The position numbers were made by a program, and so were the translations under genes. From assembly GCA_020465985.1 (NCBI GenBank), contig JAANYP010002985.1, positions 262,494-326,493 on the forward strand: a DNA stretch of 64,000 bases, written 5' to 3'. The notes beneath the pieces are model-generated. The model saw only the letters and a list, made by a program, of their open reading frames with translations. It ran no database searches and had not been told where the DNA came from. Source of the stretch: Centrapalus pauciflorus (Eukaryota > Streptophyta > Magnoliopsida > Asterales > Asteraceae). Shown piece after piece: positions 10,755 through 22,622 of the stretch (position 1 is the stretch's first letter; the number at the start of each line of letters is the position of its first letter).

Positions 10755-11639
10755 ATGTCTGAGCCAGAATTCGCACTTTGAAAATTTTGCACAAAGCCTT
10801 TCTTTTCTCAATAGCTCTAGCAATTCACGCAGATGAACAACATGATCAGCCTCCATTTTGGAGTAAATTAGAATATCGTTTATGAACACGATAACTGACT
10901 TAACCAGCATAGGTCTGCACATGCGATTCATGAGATCCATGAACGTCGCTTGTGCATTTGTCAGGCCAAATGGCATTACGAGAAATTCGTAATGACCATA
11001 TCTCGTTCGGAAAGCTGTCTTAGGGATATCCTCATCTTTGACTTTTTACTGATGATACCCAGAACGAAGACCAATTTTAGAGAAATAACTTGCTCCCTGT
11101 AGCTGATCAAATAATTCATCGATTCTGGGCAGAGGATACTTGTTCTTGATAGTGACTTTGTTCAACTCACGATAGTCGATGCACATACGGAGAGTTCCGT
11201 CTTTCTTCTTAACGAACAAGACAGGTGCACCCCATGGAGATGAACTAGGTCGGAAAAATCTCTTCTCTAACAGATCTTGCAATTGTTTTGACATTACCAG
11301 CATCTCTGTAGGCGCAAGTCTATAGGGAGTTTTGGCAATTGGAGCCGCACCAGAAACTAAGTCGATGCCGAATTCGACTTGACGTTCTGGTGGCACTCCA
11401 GAGATATCGTCAGGAAATACGTCTGGGAACTCACAGACGATAGGAATATTAGATACAACTTTCATGTGGACTTCAGCGACAAATTCAGACGAGACAAAAC
11501 ACAGATTTGATTCGTGACCCTTAAACAGATATTTATGCGCTTTCTCAACAGATATAAAGAAATGGGCACCTTTTCGTTTGTCGCCTTTGATTTCCAACAC
11601 ATGGCCATTGGAAGATTTGATTCTGATGATTCAGCGGTT

Positions 11640-12000
11640 GCAGACGATAGTAGCCTCGATATTCATTAACCAGTTCATGCCGATAATGACGTTGAACTCT
11701 TTTAACGGTATCGGAATGAGATGAAGGTTGAACACTACGTTATCAACAAGTAAAGTTCAATTTCGGTACACAGAATCAGCCATAACATAATTGTTACTGG
11801 TTGTCTCTATATCAAGTATAACAGGAAGCTTTGAAGGAGATTTAGACAGTCTTTTAGCAAAAGCAGTTAATATGTATGAACAACTTCACCGGAATCAAAT
11901 AGTACGCGAGCAGGTATGAATTTAGTAGGAACATACCAGTAACCACATCTAGGGTAACTTGAAATGCACGGGTCCTAGCAGTTGGAGTTGCGGCTGAACT
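11640..12000 (-). pseudogene. Gypsy aspartic protease remnant
   Basis: In the minus-strand stretch between gag and RT, a reading near 11920-11880 gives PARVLFDSG, the retroviral-type protease active site (DSG for DTG/DSG). The next residues diverge (Glu-Val instead of Ala-Thr). The flanking phrase TRAFQVTLDVVT is the usual linker upstream. No long open frame survives. Confidence 0.6.
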
Positions 12001-12002
12001 TT

Positions 12003-13165
12003 TCATCGTAGAACCACCAGCTGACGACTGTGATTGGCTTCAACGTCCACTCTGACACTGATACATAAAGTGTCCATGCTTCCCACACTTTGCGCATCCA
12101 AGACCTCGCTGGGGACATTCTTCACTACTATGGCCGATCCTGCTACATATATAGCAGGTAACATCATTCGGATTGCACTGCCCCATATGAGATTTCCTAC
12201 ATCGTTTGCAAAATCGCGGTTCATTCGTGAGTGCATGAGCTTGAGCTTTCTGAGGCGAGCTATACTGTTGAGATTGTTGGGGTTGCTGGGACTGTGATTT
12301 GTTGGGCTTAAAGAACTTGTCAAATCTTTGCTTCTTCGGGGGAGAGGGACATGTCGGGTTAGTCTGTGGAGCATAAAGCTGATCACCATATTCTAAGTAT
12401 CCCCTCTCTATCTGCCTCGCCGCTTCAACCATTTCTAAATAACTCTTATAATTCATCGCGTTCATTGGGTGTTTATATCTCGGGTTAAGACCTCCATGAA
12501 ATCGGTTCATCTTTCTTTCCTCGGTAGCTACTTGGTACGAAGAATAGCCATAGAGTCGCGAGAATTCATGCTCATACTCGTCTACTGACTTGGTTCCTTG
12601 GGTTAACTGCATCAATTGGACCTCCATTTTGTCTTGCTGGTCAGCAAGACAATATTTAGCGTGAAACATATCAAGAAATTGGTCCCACTCTAACATCTGG
12701 ATAACCTCGTCTCCATAAATGCTTTTTTGTGTCTTCCACCAGGCGCGAGCAACACCAACAAACTGAGCAGTAGCAAAAGTTACTTTCTTAGATTCTGAGC
12801 AATCAGAGATTCTGAAGATTTCTTCAATGTGGCTTATCCAGTCCAAAGCCTGGATTGGGTTTACAGTACCCTCAAAGTTCAGGGAACCGCTTGCTTTAAA
12901 ATCTTTAAACTTACAGCCTTTCAGCTGTTCGATTTGGACATTAGGTTTGGAGTTATGAGAATCAGACTCATCATTTTGGGCTTGCTTATCTTTTCACTTA
13001 GTCTTCTTATCAGCACGTCTTTTAGCTTCGGCCTCATCTCTGGCCCGAAACTGTTCTTGCATATTCTTATTTTTGCTGTTCCGATTGTTGGTCTAACAGT
13101 TGTTGTACTATCTCAAACATATGTTGGGGAGTCATATTGTTGGGGAAATCACCTGATCCTGACAT
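12003..13165 (-). pseudogene. Gypsy gag with three zinc-knuckle motifs
   Basis: The start ATG is at 13165-13163 (MSGSGDFPNNMTPQH). A TGA interrupts the Lys-rich N-terminal linker near 13000. The main open piece (12846-12040) begins in the capsid-like region (WISHIEEIFRISDC, ARAWWKTQKSIYG, CLADQQDKMEVQLMQLTQG). Towards the C-terminus it has CKRCRKSHMGQC, CYICSRIGHSSEEC and CAKCGKHGHFMYQC, three Cys-rich RNA-binding knuckles. A stop follows at 12040, and the frame continues toward protease. Gag would package element RNA in cytoplasmic particles. The same gag family recurs at 17042-18287. Confidence 0.88.
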
Positions 13166-13350
13166 CTTTACTGAAAAATAAAATCATGTAACTATTAGTT
13201 TATAGACTTAAAGCTATGTACCCTTATTCCCATCCTAACAGTCTGTACATCTTATCTCAGTTCAAACCACCTAAGTGATTGATACATATGTATTGCTTGA
13301 GTTTGAGATCAATTATTACCCACATAATACTTGATTCACTCAAACTATGG

Positions 13351-13362
13351 GCTCTGATACCA
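13351..13362 (-). promoter_or_regulatory. Primer-binding site (initiator Met tRNA type)
   Basis: The minus strand reads TGGTATCAGAGC, complementary to the 3' end of initiator methionine tRNA. It lies three bases from the LTR end, which fixes the inner LTR border and the element's direction. Confidence 0.9.
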
Positions 13363-13365
13363 TCC

Positions 13366-14025
13366 TGTGAAGACCTCCCCTTACAGGGCAGTCCTCAGCA
13401 TCTAGGTCCCATAATTTGCAATACGGTATCAATCATAACTAAGATAGAGTAATTAAGTTGCGGAATTATAAATTACAATACAAACATAGGATTAAGTTTA
13501 ATACAATTTTAGTATAGAGTTACAGTTTTCAAATTTAACTTATTAAGGTACAAACTAGTCTAATACATGTCATCATAAAATCAAAGCAAATCTACCCAGA
13601 CCACCACAATTATCATCTTCAAAGCTGTACCAAAAGGGTCGTTGGAGTAGTGGTCTATGAAAAACTTCACTTGATCTTTGGTAACCTAAGAACTAGGTCC
13701 GGAAGGTGCTTTCCCTTTATCTTTTCCTGTAAAAAGGTTTAACAACAACTATAAGCAATGCTTAGTGAGAATATAGATTTATCAGATTACATGCATTACA
13801 ACAAGCGGATAGTGGGTAACTAGCGTGATATGACTTGACTGCTGCTACAGCCAAGCAAGATTGAGACATAGTAATCAGAATTGGATGATGTCCAGGCCAC
13901 GCTCACGCTTTTATTGGAAGCTATCCACTCAATACTGGGCTAGCTACCAGTAAACATCGTGGGGGAGCATCAGAGTAATCAATACCAAGTTCAATAGAAC
14001 TGGTGACATAGCAAGGTCTAGAACA
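13366..14025 (-). mobile_element. Gypsy 5' LTR
   Basis: The 660 bp LTR runs on the minus strand from TGTTCTAGACC (14025) to GGTCTTCACA (13366), with TG...CA ends. It sits beside the primer-binding site, so it is the 5' LTR. Its outer neighbour after 21 bp is an inverted copy. Confidence 0.88.
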
Positions 14026-14046
14026 TGTTTAGCCTTGTCGGTCTAT

Positions 14047-14699
14047 TGTTCTAGACCTTGCTATGTCACCAATTCTATTGAACTTGGTATTGATTACTCT
14101 GATGCTCCCCCCAAGATGTTTACTGGTAGCTAACCCAGTATTGAGTGGATAGCTTCCACTAAAAGCGTGAGTGTGGCCAGGACATCATCCAATTCTGATT
14201 ACTATGTCTCAATCTTGCGTGGTTGTAGTGGCAGTCAAGTCATATCACGCTAGTTACCCAGTTACCGCTTGTTGTAATGCATGTAATCTGATAAATCTAT
14301 ATTCTCACTAAGGATTGCTTATAGTTGTTGTTAAACCTTTTTACAGGAAAAGATAAAGGGAAAGCGCCTGCCGGACCTAGTTCTTAGGTCACCAAAGATC
14401 ATGTGAAGTTTTTCATAGACCACTACTCCAACGACCCTTTTGGTACAGCTTTGAAGATGATAATTGTGGTGGTCTGGATAGATTTGCTTTGATTTTATGA
14501 TGACATGTATTAGACTAGTTTGTACCTTAATAAGTTAAATTTGAAAACTGTAACTCTGTACTAAAATTTTAATCCTAATGTTTGTACTGTAATTTATTAT
14601 TCCGCAACTTAATTACTCTATCTTAGTTATGATTGATATCGTATTGCAAATTGTGGGACCTAGATGCTGAGGACTGCCCCGTAAAGGGAGGTCTTCACA
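14047..14699 (+). mobile_element. Second gypsy LTR, inverted relative to the first
   Basis: This 653 bp copy begins TGTTCTAGACCTTG and ends GGTCTTCACA on the plus strand. It mirrors 13366-14025 with few differences by eye. No primer-binding site follows 14699 (taaccatccaac), and no polypurine tract precedes 14047, so it has no internal region. Flanking five-mers (tctat and taacc) do not match, so a simple solo LTR is not supported. Confidence 0.85.
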
Positions 14700-17041
14700 T
14701 AACCATCCAACATCCGAGATTCACAGCCTTGGTGAATCTCGTACTTTTCATGCTAAATACTTATACAAAAACAATGCACAATCACTGCACATTTTTTTCT
14801 AGATTTCCTTCTATTTCCAGCAGCAAATAATAGTAAATTAAAGAGTGTTTGATGCTTCTTATTCAAGACTAAGCACACAAATACACAAGACAGCTCATAT
14901 TTATTCTGTTTTACTTCTTTTCCAACATCCAATTAAGAGAATAAAAAGGGGAACTGGATGCACAAATGATCATGCAAACACACTAATACCTGCTGCATAA
15001 GCACACACTGCACAATTTCATTCTGTTTTCATTTTTTTCGAGCAGCGATTTGGAAGGGTTTTAAGGACGATTTTGATTCTCAAATGTTCAATAAACACAT
15101 ATAAAAATTTTATAGCCATGGTCGAAGGCCATATGGCCTTCTCGGCCCTCTCTTTTTCAACCATAATGATAAAACAATGATAGCAGAACCAAACCTCATT
15201 TATGTTTCCGATTTCATTTTCAAAATATGGAATTAGGTTCTAGAATTGCACATATGATTGATTAAACATGTGAGGATGACATGCATGAGTTTGAAATCAA
15301 ATTAACTACACTAAATGAGCTTCAATTTCATCAACTTGAAGTTCAATCATGTTCAAAGTATTCCTGAAACCGTAAGGTTCAAAAACAACAATAAAACCAA
15401 ATTAAATTGTAGATTTACCTTGAATCTTTGTTATAATTTGTTGCTTGATGTCTTGCTTTTGTTTATAGCTTGATTCTTGAATTTGATTGCAAGTCTTGAT
15501 GGATGAAAGATGAAGTCGTATGCTTTCTTTTGAGTGTGTTGAGAGAGTCTAATTTCTTTTATTAGGTGATACAAATGAGCAGAACTCTCATTTGGGTATT
15601 TATATTTCTAACTTTTTAATTTTTTTTTCACAAAATTGGCCCCAAAAGTTGTATTTCTTTTATTTTGACATAACAAACTATATAATTAAACACATTTAAC
15701 TTAATTAATGTCTCTTATTAACTTATATGGACATTACTTAGTACAATTTGCATTTAACTTAATAATTAACAGTAATTAACGTTAAACTTGTTTAATTGTG
15801 TAATTAAACTTATATCCGACCTCCTAATTAACGTTAAACTTGTTAAATGACGTTAATTAAAGTTCTGGTTGTTACCAAATGGGCTCCACCACGCACAAAC
15901 TTCGTCCTCAAAGTTATTTATGTTCAGATAGACAAAGCTTAGGAATTACAAAGTAGGTATGAATCCCTAAAATCTGACACAAACTTCCTGGCATATATTG
16001 AATGAGCACCATCTGTATTTCGTAACTTTTTGCCTCTTTTGCCTTAATAACCAATACAGTGACTATGTGGACTTATGCTTTGAGATTTGAAATATATCTC
16101 CTTCAATTCGGCTAGCAGCTCAATATATTAGTTAACTCATATATCTTTTTGTTTGATCTTGAACTAGCTGCAGAGCTTTAGGAATCTGATATATGTACTT
16201 ATTGAACAATTTCTCACATTGATGATTATATGATCATCAATCGCTTAGCAGAATCTGAATCGAGTTGACTTTTGTCAAACTTTGAATGACCTTTAACTTG
16301 TAAATTCTTGAGTTCAGGATTTCTTCATTCTCTTGGCAAAAGCTTTTTTTTTATGCACAATTTGGTGGAATAAGAATTCCATATTGGACATCTCACTAGT
16401 CTCGCATCGACATAACAAGAATCCAGTATTTCATTTATATTGACATATGATGGGCTTTTCATTGGCCGTTTATGACCAATCACTTAATTTTATAAAAATC
16501 TCAATTAATTTCCTTGTGACTCTCGCTTTGTGTCTCTGTCTTCTTTGATTTCTATTCAAGTTGACATTGGGTGCTTGACAATTTGATTCAAATACCATCT
16601 TCTCATTTAATTTTATTTGAATTAGCAACTTCTAACTCTGCCTCATTACGAGACACGTTGTAATCATTTAGATTACTAGGTTTTATGAAGAAGCTTGTGT
16701 TTAGGATTGAATTTTTATTTCCTTAGGGCTTTTGAATCGTGCAGGATTCAGATACTAATACTTATATTGTTTATAGGTATAATTATTTTTTTTCTTTTTT
16801 TTATTGGCAAGACATTTGTATTGTAACTTCAACTGATACAACCCATATGTCATCCGCATTAGTCACTATCGATGACATGGTTGTACGGTCTAACTCAAAA
16901 CTTATCTTAGTATTACAAGATGATTTACTTATTGCAAAGTTTTCTGAGTGACTAGACCTTTAAGGTGCTTAGCATGCGATTGGAATTGAAATTCATCTAA
17001 CAATTGAATTTAAAACATTTAATCATATAAGAAACTTAATA
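14700..17041. other. Intergenic stretch between gypsy remnants
   Basis: No coding region is supported. Just after the LTR, 14715-14741 forms a perfect 10 bp stem (CGAGATTCAC) with a 7 nt loop. The rest is moderately AT-rich unique-looking sequence. Short ORFs (14633-14830, 16739-16951) show no family features. Confidence 0.6.
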
Positions 17042-18287
17042 TTAATTACCATTGTGATCTTTTGGCGTTTCTGGTGTCTCCTCGGCATCCTCAGCAGTTA
17101 TATATAAAGCTCGCGCCTTTGCTGTCGGTTTCATTGTAGTACTCCGTTGGATTGCTCTGTCAACTGGTTGTTCAGAACTAGTAAACATGTGTGCATTTGG
17201 ACAATGTTTGGCATAATGTACATGTTCACCACAATTATAGCACACATCATTTCTTTCTGGGCACTCATCACTTCCATGTCCAATCTGTTTACAGGTGTAA
17301 CAAATCACATCTCTAGGGTTGCATCGTCCACTATGAAATTTGTTACAACGTTTACATGGTCGTGCTTCTAACTGTATGGAATAGGCTCTAGTCTTTTGAG
17401 GCGTAGCGGATGCTTGTGACTGTTGCTGACTGGACTTTGATGAACCGAATAATCTACTGAACTTATGCTTCTTAGGTGGAGATGGACAAGTTGGGCTTAT
17501 AGCCATCATAACGGTTTCACAACTGAGATTTGTGAATTCCCGCTCCACCATTCTTGTTGCTTCCACTATACTGAGATACATTTTGAACTTTATGTTACAC
17601 ATTTGTTTTCTATATGATGGATTCAGACCCAGTCTGAATATGTTTATCTTACATTCTTTAGTTGCTACTTGATATGACAAGTAGCCGCAAAGTCTTGAGA
17701 ACTCATGCTCATATTCATCAACGGTCTTAGTTCCTTGATTCAACTGCATCAACTGCATCTCGAGGTCGTCTTGTTTATCAGTTGGACAATATTTGGCATT
17801 GAACATTTCTAAGAACTGCTCCCAATCCAGTGCCTTAAATGCTTCCTCACCATAGATGCTCTCTTGCGTCTTCCACCAGGCTCTAGCAGCTCCAACAAAC
17901 AGTGCTGTAGCGAACTTAACTCTATTCCTGTTCAGACAATCTGAGATACTGAAAATTTCTTCAATTTGACTTACCCAATCTAAAGCTTGTATTGGATTCA
18001 CAGTGCCTTCAAATGTTATGGCACCACTCGCCTTGAAATCTTTGAATCTACAGCCTTTTGGCTGTACAACTTGTTGATTCACATGCACATTATCATAATC
18101 AAATTCGCTTGACTGTTCAGTTTGCTTCTTTTTATGTTTATTTTGTCTTTTCAGCTTTCTTTATTGATTCAATTTATTCTAACATAAACTTGTTTTGTTG
18201 TTCATTATTCTGAGTTATTAGTTGTTGCATCATTTCCAGGACTTGCTCTGGGGTCATGCCACCTGATGGTCCACCTTCTCCTGACAT
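17042..18287 (-). pseudogene. Second gypsy gag, pol missing
   Basis: The ATG is at 18287 (MSGEGGPSGGMTPEQ). Stops and a shift follow near 18180-18090. A long open piece (18088-17042) then shows ALDWVSQIEEIFSISDC, ARAWWKTQESIYGEEA and DEYEHEFSRLCGYLSYQV, very close in plan to the gag at 12003-13165. Zinc knuckles CKRCNKFHSGRC, CYTCKQIGHGSDEC and CYNCGEHVHYAKHC are complete, though the third has His-Val-His instead of Gly-His. After ...PKDHNGN and a stop, the sequence becomes unrelated. Protease, RT and integrase are absent, so this is a 3'-truncated element of the same clade. Confidence 0.85.
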
Positions 18288-18476
18288 AGCTCTAAAATAC
18301 AAATCACTAAATGTTTAGCTCATTAGTCTAGAACATTGTACCCTTTCATTCCCCGTCCTACTAGTCTCTGAAAACCTATCTTAGTTCAAGTCATCTTGTC
18401 GTGATTGATATTATAGCATTGCACAAGTTTGAGATCATGTATTACACGTAATAAAATGATTCACTCAAACTATTTT

Positions 18477-18488
18477 GCTCTGATACCA
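18477..18488 (-). promoter_or_regulatory. Primer-binding site of the second gypsy remnant
   Basis: The minus strand again reads TGGTATCAGAGC. The LTR end lies three bases away, at 18492. This confirms the direction of the truncated element. Confidence 0.85.
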
Positions 18489-18491
18489 TCC

Positions 18492-18880
18492 CGTAAGACC
18501 CATGATTTCTCAAAGGTCTTAAGACTAGGCCCCAGTAGCAATGCAATATTAATCAGAAAACTAATATAATAATTAACAGTGCGGAATTAAAGTTAATTAC
18601 AAACAAAGACAAATTTTAAGTAATAAGGTACAAACTTCTAGACTATTACATCAAAGCACAAAATATAACTAGCCCAGTATCCCATAAATCTATCATCAGT
18701 CAAGTACCAAGGTGTTGAAACAGGTTCTAAGCCACTCCTTTCACAGTCCTGATCAATGCACTAGGTCTAGCCAATCCTTTGTCTTTACCTGAAAAATAAT
18801 GCAACAACGGGGTAAGCTTATTTGCTTAGTGAGAATGCAGAGTTTCACATTTAACATGCAATTATGAACACGGAAAGCTC
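18492..18880 (-). mobile_element. Partial 5' LTR of second gypsy remnant
   Basis: The inner border (cgtaagacc) aligns with the LTR1 border (tgtgaagacc). Internal phrases match LTR1 in order, for example gcggaatta, aaggtacaaact, and gcttagtgagaat near 18830. Homology fades near 18880, where short repeats of gctcatgcactgcac begin (18880-18945). The outer end is not identified. Confidence 0.7.
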
Positions 18881-19023
18881 AAGCACTGCACTCGGCTCAT
18901 GCACAGCTCCGCTTTATTGCTCATGCACTGCACTAGGCTCATGCATAGCTCAAATCTCGAAGGGACATTGGCCAATTTATATGCTTTTGATGAGCGTATT
19001 TTCTCAGCTCCCAGTTATAAAAT

Positions 19024-19056
19024 TGTTGTTGCATTATTTTTCAGGTAAAGACAAGG
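19024..19056 (+). repeat. Inverted LTR fragment
   Basis: The phrase gttgttgcattatttttcag and the next 12 bases are the reverse complement of 18775-18808 inside the neighbouring LTR. About 32 bp match. It is a small echo of the head-to-head LTR arrangement at 14 kb. Confidence 0.7.
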
Positions 19057-19175
19057 GTCAATTAACTAATGTGAATGGTCAATTAATGTGAATGGTCGCT
19101 GTAGTTATGAAAATACCCTTGCCTATGTGGGGTACGCTGGATATGCATGATTTTTAAGGGGACGTTATGGAACCA

Positions 19176-19312
<137 letters not shown>

Positions 19313-19439
19313 CGGTTTGGTTCCATTATCCACGGTTTTCTAAAAATGAAAACCTAAACCGCCCAGTGATGTTTCGGTTTCGGTTTTTTCCTGTTTCGGA
19401 TCAAGCGGTTTAAGCGGTTCGGCTCGGTTTTCCGATTTT

Positions 19440-20003
19440 GTTTGAACGCCCCTAACATATACATCGTTTCTATTTCTAGGAATTCGTTGTTAACTTGTAT
19501 GATTTCATTTAGCAACGACCTCAAGTCCATTGCTAAATAAGAAAAGAACATAGCTAAAAATGGCGCCAACTTTCCCTCCAATTTGTTGTAGTATAACAAC
19601 CGATTTGCCAACGGTTTTTCCATTGCTAAAATAAAAGTTAATTTTAGTATATTTCGTTGCTAATCTCATTGCCAAATATATAATGCATAAACAAATACAT
19701 CGTTGCTATTTCTAAGAAAACGTTGTTAACTTGTATGATTTCATTTAGCAACGGCCAGAAGTCCGTTGCTTGGTCCGTTGCTAAATGCATTATAGCTAAT
19801 CTTTAAGAAAAAATCATTGCTAAAAATTAGCGGCAACTTTCCCTCCAATATTTTGTAGTATAGCAACCGAGTTGCCAACGGTTTTTCCAGTGCTAAAATA
19901 AAAGTTAACTTTTAACATAGTCAATTCCGGTGTTATATTGATAATTTAGCAACAAACCTAATGTCATTGCTAAAATTCCGTTGCTGTTGGCAGCTTTTCT
20001 AGG
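19440..20003. repeat. Duplicated TTAGCAACG-rich element, probably CACTA-like
   Basis: A block starting acatcgtttctatttctagg (about 19457) is repeated from about 19695 as acatcgttgctatttctaag, a near-tandem duplication of about 238 bp. Both copies end with ttgccaacggtttttcca and then gctaaaataaaagtta. Multiple short copies of ttagcaacg / cgttgctaaa resemble subterminal repeats of CACTA elements. Intact CACTA ends are absent, and the right side stops at a short (TA)n tract. Confidence 0.6.
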
Positions 20004-20014
20004 ATATATATATA

Positions 20015-20095
20015 GGGGAGGGTTCTTCTAAGAACCATAAAAAATGTGGGAACCTAAAAACTAATCTCATCCATTGATTTCATAGATTCAATGGC
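20015..20095 (+). repeat. Left terminal inverted repeat of the MULE
   Basis: It contains GTTCTTCTAAGAACC then ATAAAAAATGTGGGAAC. Related ends occur at 41129 and 43108. The core is itself a small hairpin (GGTTCTTCTAAGAACC). Confidence 0.7.
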
Positions 20096-20316
20096 TTAGA
20101 TGTATGGTGGCATTTTTGAAATTAAGAAAGCTTTAAGAGTTTTTTTTGTTGGAAACATGGGCGGGTAAGGGGTATAATGGGGATAAAAAAAACCGTTCAT
20201 TCCTTTCAAACACACGCCCACGTTTGCACCTCCATCATTTCCCTCCTCGATTTTCCCATCCTTCTCTCTTCTCTCAAGAAAAAACCGTCGGATTTTTTCT
20301 CTTTCTCGCCGGAAAC

Positions 20317-22622
20317 ATGTATTCGTCGTCGGCGACCGAAGAAGAAACGTTAAACGAGATGTTCAATAAAGAAAAAGGTAAGTAAATATGCGATTCTTTT
20401 ACCAGATAATGGTTTTTTGTTGATGAAAGTTTTCGATTATCTGTATTTGACGAAAATGCATTCTACAGGGAAGGGGGTTTCTAAAGTTAAGCGAAAAGAA
20501 GATGATAGAGTTGTGGTGAAAAGGTTTGCTTCATCTAAGCCGGTGCGAGTGTCGTCATCTGAGGATTTTGGTAAATGAAGTGTTTTTTTTAGTGTTTTTG
20601 TCTTCTATGATCATTCTATGGATGATACAATGCTCTCAAACAGACGATTTGTTGATTATGATCATTCTTTGGTGAATGTTTTATTATGTTATGGATTTCT
20701 CTTATTGGGGGGGTGAAATTTCTGAAATGTATATATATAAACCCTAAATTTTAGGGTTTGTGGCATTTTTTGATTATTTTTTGGGATAAAAAAGTTTTAA
20801 AGAACACGTAGAATGTCTTATTCTACGTAGAATGGTGAATTTTTCCTGGTTATTTTTAGTGTATGTAATGTTGGATTCAGCTTAGAAAAGTATTCTACAA
20901 ACCATTGCCCGGTTTGGGGGTTATTTTGTAATGCTTTGAATTAGTCTTTGAAGATTAGAATTGGTTCATTGAAAATGAAAGATATTCTAAATAGGACTCA
21001 TAATACTTCAAGAAATTCTATGGAGAATGGTGAGTTTAAACTTTTATCTATAAAAGTTCTACGAAATTTTTTAAAGAATGATGAGTTTTTAGCTTTTCTG
21101 GTATCAAAAACTTAAATGTGATTTCTCTTAATACTTGGAAGTATGATTGGTTGTATCCAGATTAGAAATGTATTCGATAATTCTTGGATAGGAATTAAAA
21201 AAATTGTATAATTTAAGAGCATTCTATGTATAAGGGGATGATTAAACTTGGGATTTATAAAATTATACGATTTGTTTTGTAGAATGATACATTCTACAAA
21301 AGCATTCTATGTATAAGGGGGTGTGATTACCCATGAGATCTATAATAGTTCTACGATATTTTTTATAGAATGATAGATTCTACAAGAGCATTCTATGATC
21401 ATTAAACGAAGAATGATTCATATACAACCTCGGTTGGGGTATTTGCATTTATATATGAGATTTTTAGCTTTTCGGGAATCATAATCTTAAATAAGTTCTA
21501 TAACATGAGTTGATAATTCATATATAACAGAATCTTCCGAAGAAGAAAAACAGAAAACAAAGAAAACACGAAAGCGAGCTAAACAAAAGCAGATGAAGAC
21601 CGTCGCCAAAGAATAGGAAAGTGAATCTAGTGACACATTTTCAGTGTCATCAAAAAAGTCGAAGAAAGGAAGACTGAAAAAGATGCCTAGCCAGCGGACG
21701 AAAGTAGAAAAAATTGATAGCTCCGAGGATTCGGATTCATCTGTCTCATCTTCATCTGAGGGTAAATCTTATTTATCTGTAAAAAGACGAAAATACTATT
21801 TTTTTTTTTTCATAATCTACATGAAATATAAACATAACACTTGGCTTCCTGTTGTTACATAGGTAATAATGGAAAAATACTTGAAATCCATAGATTGTTT
21901 TTTAAAATTTCATACTCCGTAGAATAAGTTAATTCTCCATAGAATGTATTTAAATCTACATAGTTTATGTTCATTCCCCATAGAATAATTTTTAATATGT
22001 ATAAGAAGTTGTTTTAATCTATGTAAAAATATTGTTAATTCTCCACAGAATTCATTTTAATCTACATCTTACATAGCACTTTTCATTCTATTGAAAATGA
22101 ACTATCGAATTACATAATGTTGTCAAGCCGATGTAGATGATTTATAGAAATTTTCATATTCTCACAGATAAACGAGCGAAATCAAAAAAGAAGAAAGAGC
22201 GAAAAAGGAAAAGAGAGGATAAAGGTTTTGAGATTTCAGACAGATTCTTGGATGCAATTGTCGAGAAACTCGTTTCTAAAACCAAACAACATAATTTGGG
22301 TGAGAAAGGAACCAAAGGAGAGAAAATACAAAGAGAGAAACGACGAAGATTGACTCGAGACAACGTGAAGAGAGAAATCAAGGAGGAAATATCAGTCAAA
22401 GATGAGGATGTTGATGATCAAGTAGGAGTGAGGGTGCTGAAATCACGTTTCTCACCCGGAACCTTAATGAAGGCGGCATCGATGATGACAGAAAAGCAAA
22501 AAAACAATTGTCAAAAACCTGTGCTTAGGGAGTCTTTTAGATTTGAAAGTTTCGGGAATTCCGTCCAAACTTGGAGAATATGTTGCATTCTAGGTAGAAT
22601 TAATGTATACTATGCCAATTAA
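20317..22622 (+). pseudogene. Companion gene of the MULE: acidic/serine and lysine/arginine-rich protein
   Basis: Four exons join in phase at GT-AG borders: 20317-20377, 20469-20570, 21531-21761 and 22168-22622. The ATG at 20317 follows a pyrimidine-rich leader. The product has an N-terminal Glu-rich start (SSATEEETLNEMFNK), repeated Ser/Glu clusters (SSEDSDSSVSSSSEG) and long basic runs (KSKKKKERKRKREDKG) that look like nuclear localisation signals. No catalytic domain is seen. A TAG at about 21614-21616 lies in frame in exon 3 and the frame stays coding-like beyond it, so this copy is probably a pseudogene, or CAG has mutated. It could be a second MULE gene (by analogy with mudrB) or captured host sequence. 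I do not recognise the family. Confidence 0.55.

Larger units (their letters stand above)
9839..11600 (-). pseudogene. Gypsy reverse transcriptase and RNase H, catalytically dead
   Basis: Pieces run 11600-11046, 10976-10749, 10532-10152 and 10168-9839. The RT begins in the usual way (FPDVFPDDISGVPPERQVEF, then KKKDGTLRMCIDYRELNK). The phrase normally SKIDLRSGYHQ reads SKIGLRSGYHQ, losing a catalytic Asp, and a TAA follows directly. The YxDD box reads VFINDILIYSK, with Asn for Asp. RNase H shows FVVYSDASGTGLGCVLMQ and HLGKANVVANTLSRK. An intron-like insert (10670-10754) and a telomere-like patch (10618-10636) interrupt the region between the RT fingers and RNase H. Confidence 0.85.
8549..14025 (-). 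mobile_element. Ty3/gypsy chromovirus, 3'-truncated
   Basis: On the minus strand the order is LTR (14025-13366), primer-binding site, gag, protease, reverse transcriptase, RNase H, integrase and a C-terminal chromodomain. That is the gypsy order with the chromovirus hallmark. The 3' LTR is missing; the element ends at the (TA)n tract near 8549. Gag and pol carry many stops and frameshifts, and the reverse transcriptase has lost catalytic residues, so the copy cannot move by itself. The outer flank of the remaining LTR is a second LTR in opposite orientation. Confidence 0.92.

Noticed and set aside
12034..13191. Plus-strand ORFs of 87 and 120 residues
   Set aside because: Shadows of the minus-strand gag with its zinc knuckles.
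14047..14699. Ordinary solo LTR
   Set aside because: Kept as an LTR, but a simple solo LTR was rejected because the five-base flanks (tctat, taacc) do not match.
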